Of a stretch of DNA of 37,448 bases, positions 26,905-36,117 are shown one piece after another (the stretch's first letter is position 1; the number at the start of each line of letters is the position of its first letter). The notes under the pieces were generated by a model, which saw only the letters and a program-made list of their open reading frames with translations, was not told the DNA's origin and made no database searches. The DNA is from an uncultured delta proteobacterium. Its GTDB lineage: Bacteria; Myxococcota_A; Polyangia; Polyangiales; JADJMO01. Where the stretch lies: positions 1 through 37,448 of the forward strand of contig CAIXWQ010001109.1 in assembly GCA_903923175.1 (NCBI GenBank), in the 5' to 3' direction. The position numbers were made by a program, and so were the translations under genes.

Positions 26905-28467
26905 ATGCCCGAGTTCGCCCTCAAGACGGCCCTCCCCGCCTACCTCCGCAAGGAGCAGGACCGCATCGAAGCGGTCGCCCGCAAGGCGGGGCTCGACTTC
27001 TTCCCGATCGTCTACGAGATGCTCTCGTACGACCAGATGAACGAGATCGCCGCGTTCACCGGGTTCCCCGCGCGCTACCCGCACTGGCGCTTCGGCATGG
27101 AGTACGAGCAGCTCTCGAAGAGCTACGAGTACGGCGCGTCGAAGATCTACGAGATGGTCATCAATAACAACCCCTCGTTCGCCTACCTGCTCGAGGGCAA
27201 CTCGTTGGTCGATCAGAAGATGGTCATGTGCCACGTGAGCGGGCACGTCGACTTCTTCAAGAACAACTTCGCCTTCCGCGCCACCGACCTCGACGCGCGC
27301 GGCCAGGTCGTGCAGCCGACGCGGCAGAGCGAGATCTACGATCCGAACCGCAAGTGGATCGACAAGATGGCGAACCACGGCTCGCGCATCTCGCGGCAGA
27401 TCGCCAAGTACGGCATCGAGAAGGTGGAGCCGTTCATCGACGCCTGCCTGTCGCTCGAGAACCTGGTGGATCCCTACGATCCCTTCAAGGCCCGCGCGCC
27501 GGCGCGCACCGAGGAGGACGACGAGGCCGCCGCCAACGAGGAGGTCCCGCGGCTGCGCGCGAAGTCCTACATGGACTCGTTCATCAACCCCGACGAGTAC
27601 ATCGAGGCGCAGCGCAAGAAGATGCAGGACGCGCGCGACAAACCGAAGAAGCACCCCGAGCGCCCCGAGCGCGACGTGCTCCGCTTCCTGCTCGAGAACG
27701 CGCCGCTCGAGCGCTGGGAGCGCGACGTCCTCGAGATCATCCGCGAGGAGGCCTACTACTTCATCCCGCAGATGCAGACGAAGATCATGAACGAGGGGTG
27801 GGCCAGCTACTGGCACTCCAAGCTCATGACCGGCGCCATCGGCCAGGCCGACGAGATCCTCGACTACGCCGATCGCAACGCCGGCGTCATGGCGACCTCA
27901 CCCGGCAAGCTCAACCCGTACAAGCTCGGGGTCGAGCTCTATCGCGACGTCGAGGAGCGGTGGAACCGCGGGATGTTCGGCAAGGACTGGGAGGAGTGCG
28001 ACGACCTCCAGGCGAAGAACCACTGGGACCTCCGCCTCGGCCTCGGGTTCCAGAAGATCCTGCAGGTGCGCGCGCTCTACAACGACGTGACCTTCCTCGA
28101 CGAGTTCCTCACGCCCGAGTTCGCGCGCCGGCACAAGCTGTTCTCGTTCGGCTACAACCAGCGCAACGAGCGCTACGAGATCGAGTCGCGCGAGTTCAAG
28201 CAGGTCAAGGAGAAGCTCCTCTTCCAGCTCACGAACTTCGGCAACCCGTTCATCTACGTCGACGACGCGAACTTCGACAACCGCGGCGAGCTGCTGCTCC
28301 GCCACGACCACCAGGGGGTCGATCTCAAGATCGACTACGCCCGCGAGGTCATGGCCGCGCTGGTGCGCGTGTGGAAGCGCCCGGTGGCCGTGCTGACCAA
28401 GACCGAGGACAAGCAGGTGATGCTCCGCTTCGACGGCAAGGAGCACACGAGCAAGCCGGTGCGCTGA
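26905..28467 (+). CDS. SpoVR family protein
   Basis: [102 protein letters not shown]. Confidence 0.96.
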   Translation: MPEFALKTALPAYLRKEQDRIEAVARKAGLDFFPIVYEMLSYDQMNEIAAFTGFPARYPHWRFGMEYEQLSKSYEYGASKIYEMVINNNPSFAYLLEGNSLVDQKMVMCHVSGHVDFFKNNFAFRATDLDARGQVVQPTRQSEIYDPNRKWIDKMANHGSRISRQIAKYGIEKVEPFIDACLSLENLVDPYDPFKARAPARTEEDDEAAANEEVPRLRAKSYMDSFINPDEYIEAQRKKMQDARDKPKKHPERPERDVLRFLLENAPLERWERDVLEIIREEAYYFIPQMQTKIMNEGWASYWHSKLMTGAIGQADEILDYADRNAGVMATSPGKLNPYKLGVELYRDVEERWNRGMFGKDWEECDDLQAKNHWDLRLGLGFQKILQVRALYNDVTFLDEFLTPEFARRHKLFSFGYNQRNERYEIESREFKQVKEKLLFQLTNFGNPFIYVDDANFDNRGELLLRHDHQGVDLKIDYAREVMAALVRVWKRPVAVLTKTEDKQVMLRFDGKEHTSKPVR

Positions 28468-28470
28468 GCG

Positions 28471-28498
28471 TCACCCCCAGCGCGGAGCCCGGGGGTGA
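28471..28498 (+). terminator. Stem-loop just after the SpoVR stop
   Basis: TCACCCCC-agcgcggagccc-GGGGGTGA, perfect 8-bp stem 3 nt after the stop; no T tract. Confidence 0.45.
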
Positions 28499-28562
28499 GG
28501 TGTTCCAAGCCGGACGGCGAGGGCCAAACCTTTTGGCCGCGTCGGCCGTCTAAGTAGATGAA

Positions 28563-28755
28563 AGTCGCAGGCACCACCGAGAAGGCCGCGGGTCGCGGCG
28601 CCCTCACGGGTGTGTGGTGGCAGGGTTCGGTTCGACTCCGAGGCCTGCGATCCGGGAACCTGGTCACACAGACCGGTTCGCCTTCGAGAGCAGAGACGAC
28701 GCGTGTGCCCGAGCTTCCCCCGGCGACAGTCCGGAGGAGGCTCGGCGGTATTTTT
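28563..28755 (+). ncRNA. Candidate structured intergenic RNA with tRNA-like fold
   Basis: TCGCAGGC (28565-28572) pairs GCCTGCGA (28643-28650); T-arm-like TTCGG-TTCGACT-CCGAG (28626-28642); hairpins GCCGCG-GGT-CGCGGC and CCC-TCAC-GGG; GAACC(T)GGTC-ACACA-GACCGGTTC; terminator at the 3' end; -10-like TAAGTA at 28551. Confidence 0.42.
28709..28755 (+). terminator. Rho-independent terminator
   Basis: CCGAGCTTCCCCCGG-cgacagt-CCGGAGGAGGCTCGG, 14 of 15 positions paired (one G-T), followed by cggtaTTTTT. Confidence 0.75.
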
Positions 28756-28829
28756 GCGAGGCGCTGCGACGCGACGCTGCGCGACGCCGCGCGACGCAGC
28801 GTTGGCCGACGCGGCTACCGATGACGCGG

Positions 28830-30545
28830 CTACGGATGACGCCGACGCCCGCCCGTCCACCACGCGACGATCGCGTCGCGGCCGACGTGCGCGCACCACA
28901 GCAGGAAGCCGAGCACGAAGGCGAGCACCGCGACGACGCCGCGCCATTGCCAGTTCGAGGTGAGCGCGAGGCCGGCCGCGACGTTGAGCGAGGCGATGAT
29001 GATGGCGCTGAACAGCCGGCGCCCGTGGCGATCGAACGAGGGCTCGAGCTTCGCCTCGACCGTCTGCACCTGCAGGCGCCCCATGCGTAGATCGTCGAGC
29101 ACCTCGCGCAGGTGGAACGGCAGGTCGCGCGCCATGCCGGCGTAGCGCGTCGCGCCGCGCAGCAGCTCGTTGGCGAGGTCCTCCGGGTTGAGCCGCTTCT
29201 GCAGGTGCTTGAGGAAGAGCGGCTCGGCGGCCGCGAGGATGTCGAGGTCGGGGTCGAGCTGCTTGCCGATGCCGTCGATGGTGAGCAGCGCCTTGCCGGC
29301 CATCAGGAAGTCGGGCGACACCTCGATGCCGAACTTGGTCGCGCCCTCGATGATGTCGCTGAGCAGCGCGCCGGGATCGATCTCCTTGAGCGTGCGGCCG
29401 AGGTGCTTCTCGGCGCGCATCGACGCCTCGGTGCGATAGGCGTCGAGGTCGACCTTGCGCGTGGGCTGGCCCATCGCGTACAGCGCGTCGGCGACGGCGA
29501 CCGAGTCCCTGCGCGCGGCGGCGGCGAGGAGGATCACCGCCTTGTCACGCAGGTCGGGCGAGAGCCGACCGACCATGCCGAGGTCGATCAGGCCGAGCAC
29601 GGGGTGCTCCGGCGTGCCGAGGATGATGATGTTGCCGGGGTGCGGATCGGCGTGGAAGAAGCCGTCCTCGAAGGCCATCTTGGCGATCACGCCGACCGAG
29701 TCGTGCGCGATGCGCTTGCCGTCGAACCCCGCGGCGACCGCCTCGACCAGCTTCTTGCCGTCGAAGAACTCGAGCGTGAGCACGCGCTTGCTGGAGACGC
29801 CGCGGTACGCCTTGGGGAAGCGCACGTGCGGGTGCCCCTCGAAGTTGCGGCGGAAGCGATCGCCGTTCTGCGCCTCGATGCCGAAGTCGAGCTCGGCGGT
29901 GATGGTGCGCTCGAACTGCTGCACCATGCCGATCGGGTTGACGGTGCGCAGCTCCTCGACCGAGCGATCGGCGACCTGCGCGAGCAGGTTGAGCAGCTCG
30001 AGATCGCGCTCGACCAGCTCCTTCACGCCGGGGCGCTGCACCTTGACCACGACCTCGCGCTCTCGCTTGGCGCCGGGCGAGCCGTCTTCGTTCGCGGGGG
30101 GCTCGTCGAATTCGGCGGCGAGCCGGGCGCGGTGCACCTGACCGATCGACGCGGTGGCGAGCGGCGCGTCGTCGAACCGCACGAAGACCTCGGACACCGG
30201 CCGCCCGAGCGAGAGCTCGATCTCGTGGCGCACCGCCTCGGCCGAGATCGGCTCGACGTCGTCCTGGAGCTTCGCGAGCTCGTCCACGAGCGCGGGCGGC
30301 AGCACGTCCTTTCGCGTGGAGGCGATCTGGCCGAGCTTGATGAAGCACGGCCCGAGATCCATGAGCGCGAGGCGCACGCGGATGGGCCAGTTGCTCTTGG
30401 CGTCGTCGCCGGGCGCAGCGCCGCGCGGCGCGAAGCTCGAGAGCCCCATGCGGTGCAAGAGCTCGCCGAAGCCGTGCTTCGAGAGCACAGAGGCGATTTC
30501 GCGCAGGCGTCCGAGGTCGCGGGCGGCGGTGAGGATCGAGGCCAT
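28830..30545 (-). CDS. ABC1/UbiB (AarF) atypical kinase family protein
   Basis: GPCFIKLGQIASTRKDVLPPALVDELAKLQDDVEPI, ATASIGQVHRARL, DGFFHADPHPGNIIILG, LIDLGMVGRLS; C-terminal TM segment. Confidence 0.95.
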   Translation of the reverse strand: MASILTAARDLGRLREIASVLSKHGFGELLHRMGLSSFAPRGAAPGDDAKSNWPIRVRLALMDLGPCFIKLGQIASTRKDVLPPALVDELAKLQDDVEPISAEAVRHEIELSLGRPVSEVFVRFDDAPLATASIGQVHRARLAAEFDEPPANEDGSPGAKREREVVVKVQRPGVKELVERDLELLNLLAQVADRSVEELRTVNPIGMVQQFERTITAELDFGIEAQNGDRFRRNFEGHPHVRFPKAYRGVSSKRVLTLEFFDGKKLVEAVAAGFDGKRIAHDSVGVIAKMAFEDGFFHADPHPGNIIILGTPEHPVLGLIDLGMVGRLSPDLRDKAVILLAAAARRDSVAVADALYAMGQPTRKVDLDAYRTEASMRAEKHLGRTLKEIDPGALLSDIIEGATKFGIEVSPDFLMAGKALLTIDGIGKQLDPDLDILAAAEPLFLKHLQKRLNPEDLANELLRGATRYAGMARDLPFHLREVLDDLRMGRLQVQTVEAKLEPSFDRHGRRLFSAIIIASLNVAAGLALTSNWQWRGVVAVLAFVLGFLLWCAHVGRDAIVAWWTGGRRRHP

Positions 30546-30607
30546 CGAGCCGGCGAGCGTACGCCGAAATGACGCGCGTCACGCGGCCGGGGAGATCGCG
30601 GCGGCGA

Positions 30608-31102
30608 TCAGGTGGCGCGGAGCAGCGCCTCGGACGAGTCGAGCGTCAGCGCGGCGACGTCGCCCGGCACCTTCGCGAGATCGATCGACTTGCCGCCGAC
30701 GTAGCGCATGCCGCCGCCGTCGCGCAGGAACTCCGCGCGCTCCACGAACGAGACGTCGCGCCCGCGCTGGAAGATGCGCGCGACGTACAGCACGCGGGCG
30801 ACGCCGTCGGGGTCGGCCGCCTCGCCGCGCGCGTCGAGGAGCGTGAGCCCCATGTAGCGGTACGCGTTGCTGGCGACGCGCAGCGCGACGAGCACCTGGT
30901 CGCGCCCACGGTCGCGGTCGGCGTTCTGGGGGTGGAGCGTGCTCCAGAGGAACTCGATCTCGCCGAGCGCGAACGCCGCGTAGCGCGCGCGCACGAGCGT
31001 CGGCGCGTCCTGCGGGTCGGACTCGCCTTTGTGGAATGGGTGGCAGCAGCTGCCGTAGGTCTTGCCGGAGGTGCAGGGGCAGGGCTTGGAGCGAGGGAGC
31101 AT
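30608..31102 (-). CDS. YchJ-like protein with SEC-C-type zinc motif
   Basis: SKPCPCTSGKTYGSCCHPFHKGE; LVRARYAAFALGEIEFLWSTLHPQ. Confidence 0.88.
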   Translation of the reverse strand: MLPRSKPCPCTSGKTYGSCCHPFHKGESDPQDAPTLVRARYAAFALGEIEFLWSTLHPQNADRDRGRDQVLVALRVASNAYRYMGLTLLDARGEAADPDGVARVLYVARIFQRGRDVSFVERAEFLRDGGGMRYVGGKSIDLAKVPGDVAALTLDSSEALLRAT

Positions 31103-31194
31103 GGCGCGGGCCGTAGAATGGAGTGGAGCGCAGCGCCGCGCGAGGCCAAAGCGGCGTCTCCCCGCGCGGGTCGGCGTGGTAGCCTCGAGGGCGC

Positions 31195-32559
31195 ATGCGC
31201 GTCCGCATCGTAGGCGCCGGGTACGTCGGCTTGTGCACCGCGGCGAGCCTGGCGTACCTCGGGCACGAGGTCACCTGCGTCGACGTCGACCCCGAGAAGA
31301 TCGCCGGCCTCGTCCGGGGCGAGCTGCCGATCTACGAGCCGCACCTCGCGGAGCTGCTCGCGGTGGCGCCGATCCCGGTGCGGTTCGCCGTCCCCGACGA
31401 CGCGAACGCGGCGAGCGCGGGCCCGCCCGAGCTCGTGTTCATCGCGGTCGGCACGCCCCCCGGCGCCGACGGTAGCCCCGATCTGAAGCAGGTCGCGGCG
31501 GCGGTCCGCACGATCACGCAGTCGCTCGGCGACGGGCTCACGGTGGTCGTGAACAAGTCGACGGTGCCCGTCGGCAGCGGCAACTGGGTCGGCTCGCTGA
31601 TCGACGACGCGCAGCCGCCCGGCGCGCGCACGGCAACGGTGGTGGTCGCCTCCAATCCCGAGTTCCTCCGCGAGGGCTCGGCGCTGATGGACTCGCTCTA
31701 CCCCGATCGCATCGTCGTCGGCTCCGACGACGCGCGCGCGATCGAGGCGCTCGTGCGGCTCTACCAGCCGCTGATCGAGCAGGATTTCGCGCCGCCGCCG
31801 TTCCTGCCGCGCCCGGCGCGCACCGGGCGCGTGCCGCTGGTGACGACCGATCTCGCCTCGGCAGAGCTCATCAAGTACGCCTCCAACGCGTTCCTCGCGC
31901 TGAAGATCAGCTTCATCAACCAGATCGCCGAGCTGAGCGAGCGCGTCGGCGCCGACATCGAATCGGTGAGCCGCGCGCTCGGGCTCGACGCGCGCATCGG
32001 CAGCGCCTTCCTGCAGGCCGGGCTCGGCTGGGGTGGCTCGTGCTTCGGCAAGGACACCGCGGCGCTGGTCGCGACCGCGCACGAGTACGGCCTCTCGATG
32101 TCGATCGTCGAGGCCGCGCGCGAGGTGAACTACCACCAGCGCGCGCGCATCGTCGAGCGGCTGCTCGCCGAGCTCAAGATCATGAAAGGGCGCACGATCG
32201 GGCTGCTCGGGCTCGCGTTCAAGCCGCAGACCGACGACCTGCGCGACGCCCCCTCGGTCGACATCGCGCGGCGGCTGCTCGCGCGCGGCGCGAAGGTGCG
32301 CGTGCACGATCCGGTGGCGCTGCCGCGCGCGCGGCGAGAGCTCGCCGACGTCGCCTTCGAGCTGTGCGACACCGTCGACTCGGTGTTCCGCGGGGCCGAC
32401 GCGGTGGTGCTCGTGACCGAGTGGCCCGAGTACGCGCAGCTCGACTGGGCGCGCTGCGCCAAGGCGATGCGCACCCCGCTGCTCCTCGACGGCCGCAACG
32501 CGCTCCCGCGCGACGCGCTCACCGCCGCGGGCCTGCGCTACTTCGCGGTGGGGCGCTGA
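31195..32559 (+). CDS. ugd: UDP-glucose 6-dehydrogenase
   Basis: MRVRIVGAGYVGLCTAASLAYLGHEVTCVDVDPEKI, NKSTVPVGSGNW, SNPEFLREGSA, GLGWGGSCFGKD, GLAFKPQTDDLRDAPS. Confidence 0.95.
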   Translation: MRVRIVGAGYVGLCTAASLAYLGHEVTCVDVDPEKIAGLVRGELPIYEPHLAELLAVAPIPVRFAVPDDANAASAGPPELVFIAVGTPPGADGSPDLKQVAAAVRTITQSLGDGLTVVVNKSTVPVGSGNWVGSLIDDAQPPGARTATVVVASNPEFLREGSALMDSLYPDRIVVGSDDARAIEALVRLYQPLIEQDFAPPPFLPRPARTGRVPLVTTDLASAELIKYASNAFLALKISFINQIAELSERVGADIESVSRALGLDARIGSAFLQAGLGWGGSCFGKDTAALVATAHEYGLSMSIVEAAREVNYHQRARIVERLLAELKIMKGRTIGLLGLAFKPQTDDLRDAPSVDIARRLLARGAKVRVHDPVALPRARRELADVAFELCDTVDSVFRGADAVVLVTEWPEYAQLDWARCAKAMRTPLLLDGRNALPRDALTAAGLRYFAVGR

Positions 32560-33494
32560 TGCGGATCCTGCTGGCCGGGGCCGCGGGGTTCATCGGCAGC
32601 CACCTCTCGACGCGCTTCGTCGCCGACGGGCACGAGGTCGTCGGCGTCGACGATCTCAGCACCGGGCGCCGCCAGAACCTCGCGCACCTCGCGGGCGAGC
32701 CCCGCTTCACGTTCCTCGAGCACGACGTCTGCGCGCCGCTGGCGCTCGCCGGCGAGCTCGACTGGGTCCTGCATTTCGCCTGCAACGCCTCGCCGCCGAA
32801 GTACCTGGCGCGGCCGCTCGAGACGCTGCGCGTCTGCTCCGAGGGGTCGAGCCGCCTGCTCGAGCTCGCGGCCGCGCGCGGCGCGAAGTTCCTGCTCGCG
32901 AGCACCAGCGAGGTCTACGGCGATCCGCTGGTGCACCCGCAGGACGAGGCGTACTTCGGCAACGTCAACCCGATTGGCCCGCGCAGCGTCTACGACGAAG
33001 GCAAGCGCTTCGCCGAGGCGCTCACCACGGCCCACCACCGCGCGCGCGGCACGCCGGTGCGCATCGTGCGGATCTTCAACACCTACGGCCCGCGCATGGA
33101 TCCGGACGACGGGCGCGTGGTGACCGCGTTCGTGTCGCAGGCGCTGCGCGGCGAGCCGCTGACCATGCACGGCGACGGCCTGCAGACGCGCAGCCTTCAG
33201 TACGTCGACGATCTCGTGGAGGGGATCGTGCGGCTGATGGCCTGCGACCACGCGGGGCCGGTGAACCTCGGCAACCCCGAGGAGCTCACCGTCCACGACA
33301 TCGCGAAGCTCGTGGCCGAGCTGGTCGGCGTCGAGGCGCGCCTCGCGCACCTCCCCGCGATGGTCGACGATCCGCGCAGCCGCAGGCCCGACATCCGGCT
33401 CGCGCGCGCGCTGCTCGGCTGGGCGCCGCAGATCGGCGCGCGCGAAGGGCTGCGCCGGACGATCGCCGCCATGCGCGCCGACGCCGCGCTCTGA
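32559..33494 (+). CDS. UDP-glucuronate decarboxylase-like SDR epimerase (UXS)
   Basis: LLAGAAGFIGSHLSTRFV, LASTSEVYGDPLVHPQDEAYFGNVNPIGPRSVYDEGKRFAEAL, RIFNTYGPRMDPDDGRVVTAFV. Start overlaps the ugd stop (TGATG). Confidence 0.9.
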   Translation: MRILLAGAAGFIGSHLSTRFVADGHEVVGVDDLSTGRRQNLAHLAGEPRFTFLEHDVCAPLALAGELDWVLHFACNASPPKYLARPLETLRVCSEGSSRLLELAAARGAKFLLASTSEVYGDPLVHPQDEAYFGNVNPIGPRSVYDEGKRFAEALTTAHHRARGTPVRIVRIFNTYGPRMDPDDGRVVTAFVSQALRGEPLTMHGDGLQTRSLQYVDDLVEGIVRLMACDHAGPVNLGNPEELTVHDIAKLVAELVGVEARLAHLPAMVDDPRSRRPDIRLARALLGWAPQIGAREGLRRTIAAMRADAAL

Positions 33495-33503
33495 CGGCGC
33501 CCG

Positions 33504-34946
33504 TCACCCCTTGGCGGGGACGAGCCCGGTCTCGTCGATCACGGCCGACTCCTGGTAGCTCTCGTAGTCGGTGTTCACCGCCCACAGATCGTGGCGCGCG
33601 CCCTTGTCGATCTTCTCGGCGGCGAGCAGGCCCATCAGGATGCTGTGGTCCTGGTTGTTGTACTTGAAGGCGCCGCCGCGGCCGATCGGCAGCAGGCTGT
33701 CGTACTTCTTCAGGTGATCGACGACGGTGGCGACGCGCTCGCGGTAGCCGCGGTCGTAGACCGGGTAGCAGCGCGGGATGCGCACGACCGCGCCGTCGAG
33801 CACGCGGGCGCCGCGGATCAGGCCCGTCTGGCCGATCTCGCGCGTCGCGCGGGCGACCAGCACCGCGTCGTCCTCGGTCCACGCGGCGTCGCCGTCGTTG
33901 CACCAGTACTCGAGCGCGAGGATCGAGCTGTTCGCCTCGCCGTAGAGCTCCTTCGTCCAGTTGCGGAAGTTGGTCACGCGCCCGGTCTGCAGGTCGGCCG
34001 AGTGCACGTAGAGCCACTGATCGGGGAAGAGCGCGGCGCCGTCGACGTGCAGGTAGACGAGGATGGTGTTGCGGAAGCGCAGCCGCTCGCTCGCGCGCAG
34101 CACGTCGGCCGGCACGTCGGGGAGCTTCTGCACCAGCGTGCTCAGCGGCATCGAGGAGACGACGAAATCGAAGGGCTGCGCGGGGCGATCGGCGAAGGTG
34201 ATGGTCGCGCCCGCCTGCCCCGGCCGCGCGTCGACGCCGAGCACCGGCGTGCTCACGTGGACCTCGCCGCCGCGCGCGCGCACGGCCTCGGCCATGCGCT
34301 CGTAGACGACGCCGGTGCCGCCGGTGGGGTAGGCGAAGCGATCGACGAGCGTCTTGTGCTTGGCGCCGCCGCCGCCGAAGAGCGCGGATTTCGCCGCCTC
34401 GAGCAGCGAGAGCTTCTTGATGCGCTGCGCGGCGAAATCGCTGTCGAGCTCCTGGCAGGAGATCCCCCAGAGCTTCTCGCTGTAGGTCTTGAAGAAGATC
34501 TCGAACAGCCGCCGGCCGAAGCGCGCGACCACCCAGTCCTCGAACGAGTCGAGGCTCTTCGGCGGCCGCAGCCGCGTGCGCCCGTAGCTCGCGACGCAGC
34601 GCCCCGCCTCGAGCAGCCCGAGCGTCTTGAGCGCGTCGCCGGCCTGCAGCGGGTAGTGGAAGAACTTGCCGGAGTAGAAGATGCGCGTGAGCCGATCGAC
34701 CATGCGGTAGTCGCGCCCGACGACCTCCAGCCAGAGGCGGTTGACCCGCGCGTCCGAGCTGAAGAAGCGGTGCGGCCCGAGATCGACCCGCTGCCCGAAG
34801 AGCGGGAGGGTGCGCGCCATGCCGCCGACGTGCGGCGAGGCCTCGAACAGCCGCACGCGGTGCCCCGCCTTCGCGAGCTCGTACGCCGCCGTGGCGCCCG
34901 CGGGCCCCGCTCCGATCACGCCGACGTCGAGCACGCGGTTCGCCAT
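33504..34946 (-). CDS. FAD-dependent oxidoreductase, UDP-galactopyranose mutase / protoporphyrinogen oxidase-like
   Basis: DVGVIGAGPAGATAAYELAKAGHRVRLFEASPHVGGMART (FAD-binding), VDLGPHRFFSSDARVN, YSEKLWGISCQELDSDFAAQRI, FAYPTGGTGVVYERMAEA. Confidence 0.82.
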   Translation of the reverse strand: MANRVLDVGVIGAGPAGATAAYELAKAGHRVRLFEASPHVGGMARTLPLFGQRVDLGPHRFFSSDARVNRLWLEVVGRDYRMVDRLTRIFYSGKFFHYPLQAGDALKTLGLLEAGRCVASYGRTRLRPPKSLDSFEDWVVARFGRRLFEIFFKTYSEKLWGISCQELDSDFAAQRIKKLSLLEAAKSALFGGGGAKHKTLVDRFAYPTGGTGVVYERMAEAVRARGGEVHVSTPVLGVDARPGQAGATITFADRPAQPFDFVVSSMPLSTLVQKLPDVPADVLRASERLRFRNTILVYLHVDGAALFPDQWLYVHSADLQTGRVTNFRNWTKELYGEANSSILALEYWCNDGDAAWTEDDAVLVARATREIGQTGLIRGARVLDGAVVRIPRCYPVYDRGYRERVATVVDHLKKYDSLLPIGRGGAFKYNNQDHSILMGLLAAEKIDKGARHDLWAVNTDYESYQESAVIDETGLVPAKG

Positions 34947-35006
34947 GCGCTGGTCCCTCGAGCCTTCTTGGTGGCGGCCGAGCGTAGCAGCTCGGTCGGC
35001 CCGGCG

Positions 35007-35085
35007 CGCCTCGACACGCCTCACGACGCGCCTCACGACGCGCCTCACGACGCGCCTCGAGACACGCCTCACGACGCGCCTCACG
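35007..35085. repeat. 12-bp tandem repeat array (about 6.5 units)
   Basis: CGCCTCACGACG perfect at 35017, 35029, 35041 and 35065; variants at 35007 and 35053; partial at 35077. Confidence 0.95.
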
Positions 35086-35115
35086 GCCGAGCGCGGCGCT
35101 ATGCTCGTCGCGCCC

Positions 35116-36105
35116 ATGACCACCCCGCGCAAGGTTCTCGTGGCCGGCGGCGCCGGCTACGTCGGCAGCCACACGTGCAAGGCCCTCCACGAAGCCGGCG
35201 TGACGCCGGTGACCTACGACGATCTCAGCGCCGGCCACCGCGAGCTCGTCCGCTGGGGCCCGCTCGTCGAGGGGAACCTCGCCGACACCGAGCGCGTGCG
35301 CGCGGCGCTCCGGGAGCACGGCTGCGACGCCGTGGTGCACTTCGCCGCGTTCGCGTACGTGGGCGAGTCGGTCGTCGCGCCGCGCAAGTACGTGCGCAAC
35401 AACGTGTGCAACACCGTCTCGCTGCTCGACGCGATGCTCGACGAGGGGGTGCGCACGCTCGTGTTCTCGTCGACGTGCGCCGTGTACGGCGTGCCGAAGG
35501 AGCTCCCGATCCACGAGGGGCTGCCGCTCGCGCCGATCAACCCGTACGGCGAGACGAAGCGCTACGTCGAGGACATCCTGCGCGCGTACCACCGCGCCTA
35601 CGATCTGCGCTTCACGGCCCTGCGCTACTTCAACGCCGCCGGCGCCGACCCCGCGCTCGAGATCGGCGAGCTGCACGACCCCGAGACGCACCTGATCCCG
35701 CTCGCGATCGACGCCGCGCTCGGGCGCCGCCCGCCCGTGCAGGTCCTCGGCACCGACTACGACACCCCCGACGGCACCGCGGTGCGCGACTACGTCCACG
35801 TGACCGACCTCGCGCAGGCGCACGTGCAGGCGCTCGCCCGCCTGCGCGGCGGCGCCGAGCCGCTCGTCGCCAACCTCGGCACCGGCCGCGGCCACTCGGT
35901 CCGCGAGGTCTTCGCGGCCATCGAGCGCGTGCTGGGCGTGCCGGTGCCGCACGTGAACGCGCCGCGGCGCGCCGGCGATCCCGCCACGCTCGTCGCCGAC
36001 GCGAAGCTCGCGCGCGCCGAGCTCGGCTTCGCGCCGAGCCACTCGTCGATCGACACCATCGTCGACACCGCCGCGCGCTGGGCGAAGACGCGCGCGACGG
36101 GCTGA
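35116..36105 (+). CDS. galE: UDP-glucose 4-epimerase
   Basis: VLVAGGAGYVGSHTCKALHEAG, VVHFAAFAYVGESVVAPRKYVRNNV, STCAVYG, NPYGETKRYVEDIL, RYFNAAGADP. Confidence 0.94.
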   Translation: MTTPRKVLVAGGAGYVGSHTCKALHEAGVTPVTYDDLSAGHRELVRWGPLVEGNLADTERVRAALREHGCDAVVHFAAFAYVGESVVAPRKYVRNNVCNTVSLLDAMLDEGVRTLVFSSTCAVYGVPKELPIHEGLPLAPINPYGETKRYVEDILRAYHRAYDLRFTALRYFNAAGADPALEIGELHDPETHLIPLAIDAALGRRPPVQVLGTDYDTPDGTAVRDYVHVTDLAQAHVQALARLRGGAEPLVANLGTGRGHSVREVFAAIERVLGVPVPHVNAPRRAGDPATLVADAKLARAELGFAPSHSSIDTIVDTAARWAKTRATG

Positions 36106-36117
36106 CGCCCGCCCGGA

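Noticed and set aside
28565-28650. Selenocysteine tRNA
   Set aside because: 13-bp acceptor/T stack and T-loop fit, but no valid 5-bp anticodon stem with TCA, no proper D arm and no CCA; kept only as a tRNA-like fold.
28558-28824. 88-aa plus ORF (MKVAGTTEKAAGRG...)
   Set aside because: Runs through the RNA-like stems and the terminator, with no RBS and no domain; structure explains the region better.
35007-35085. CRISPR array
   Set aside because: 12-bp head-to-tail units without spacers and no cas genes.
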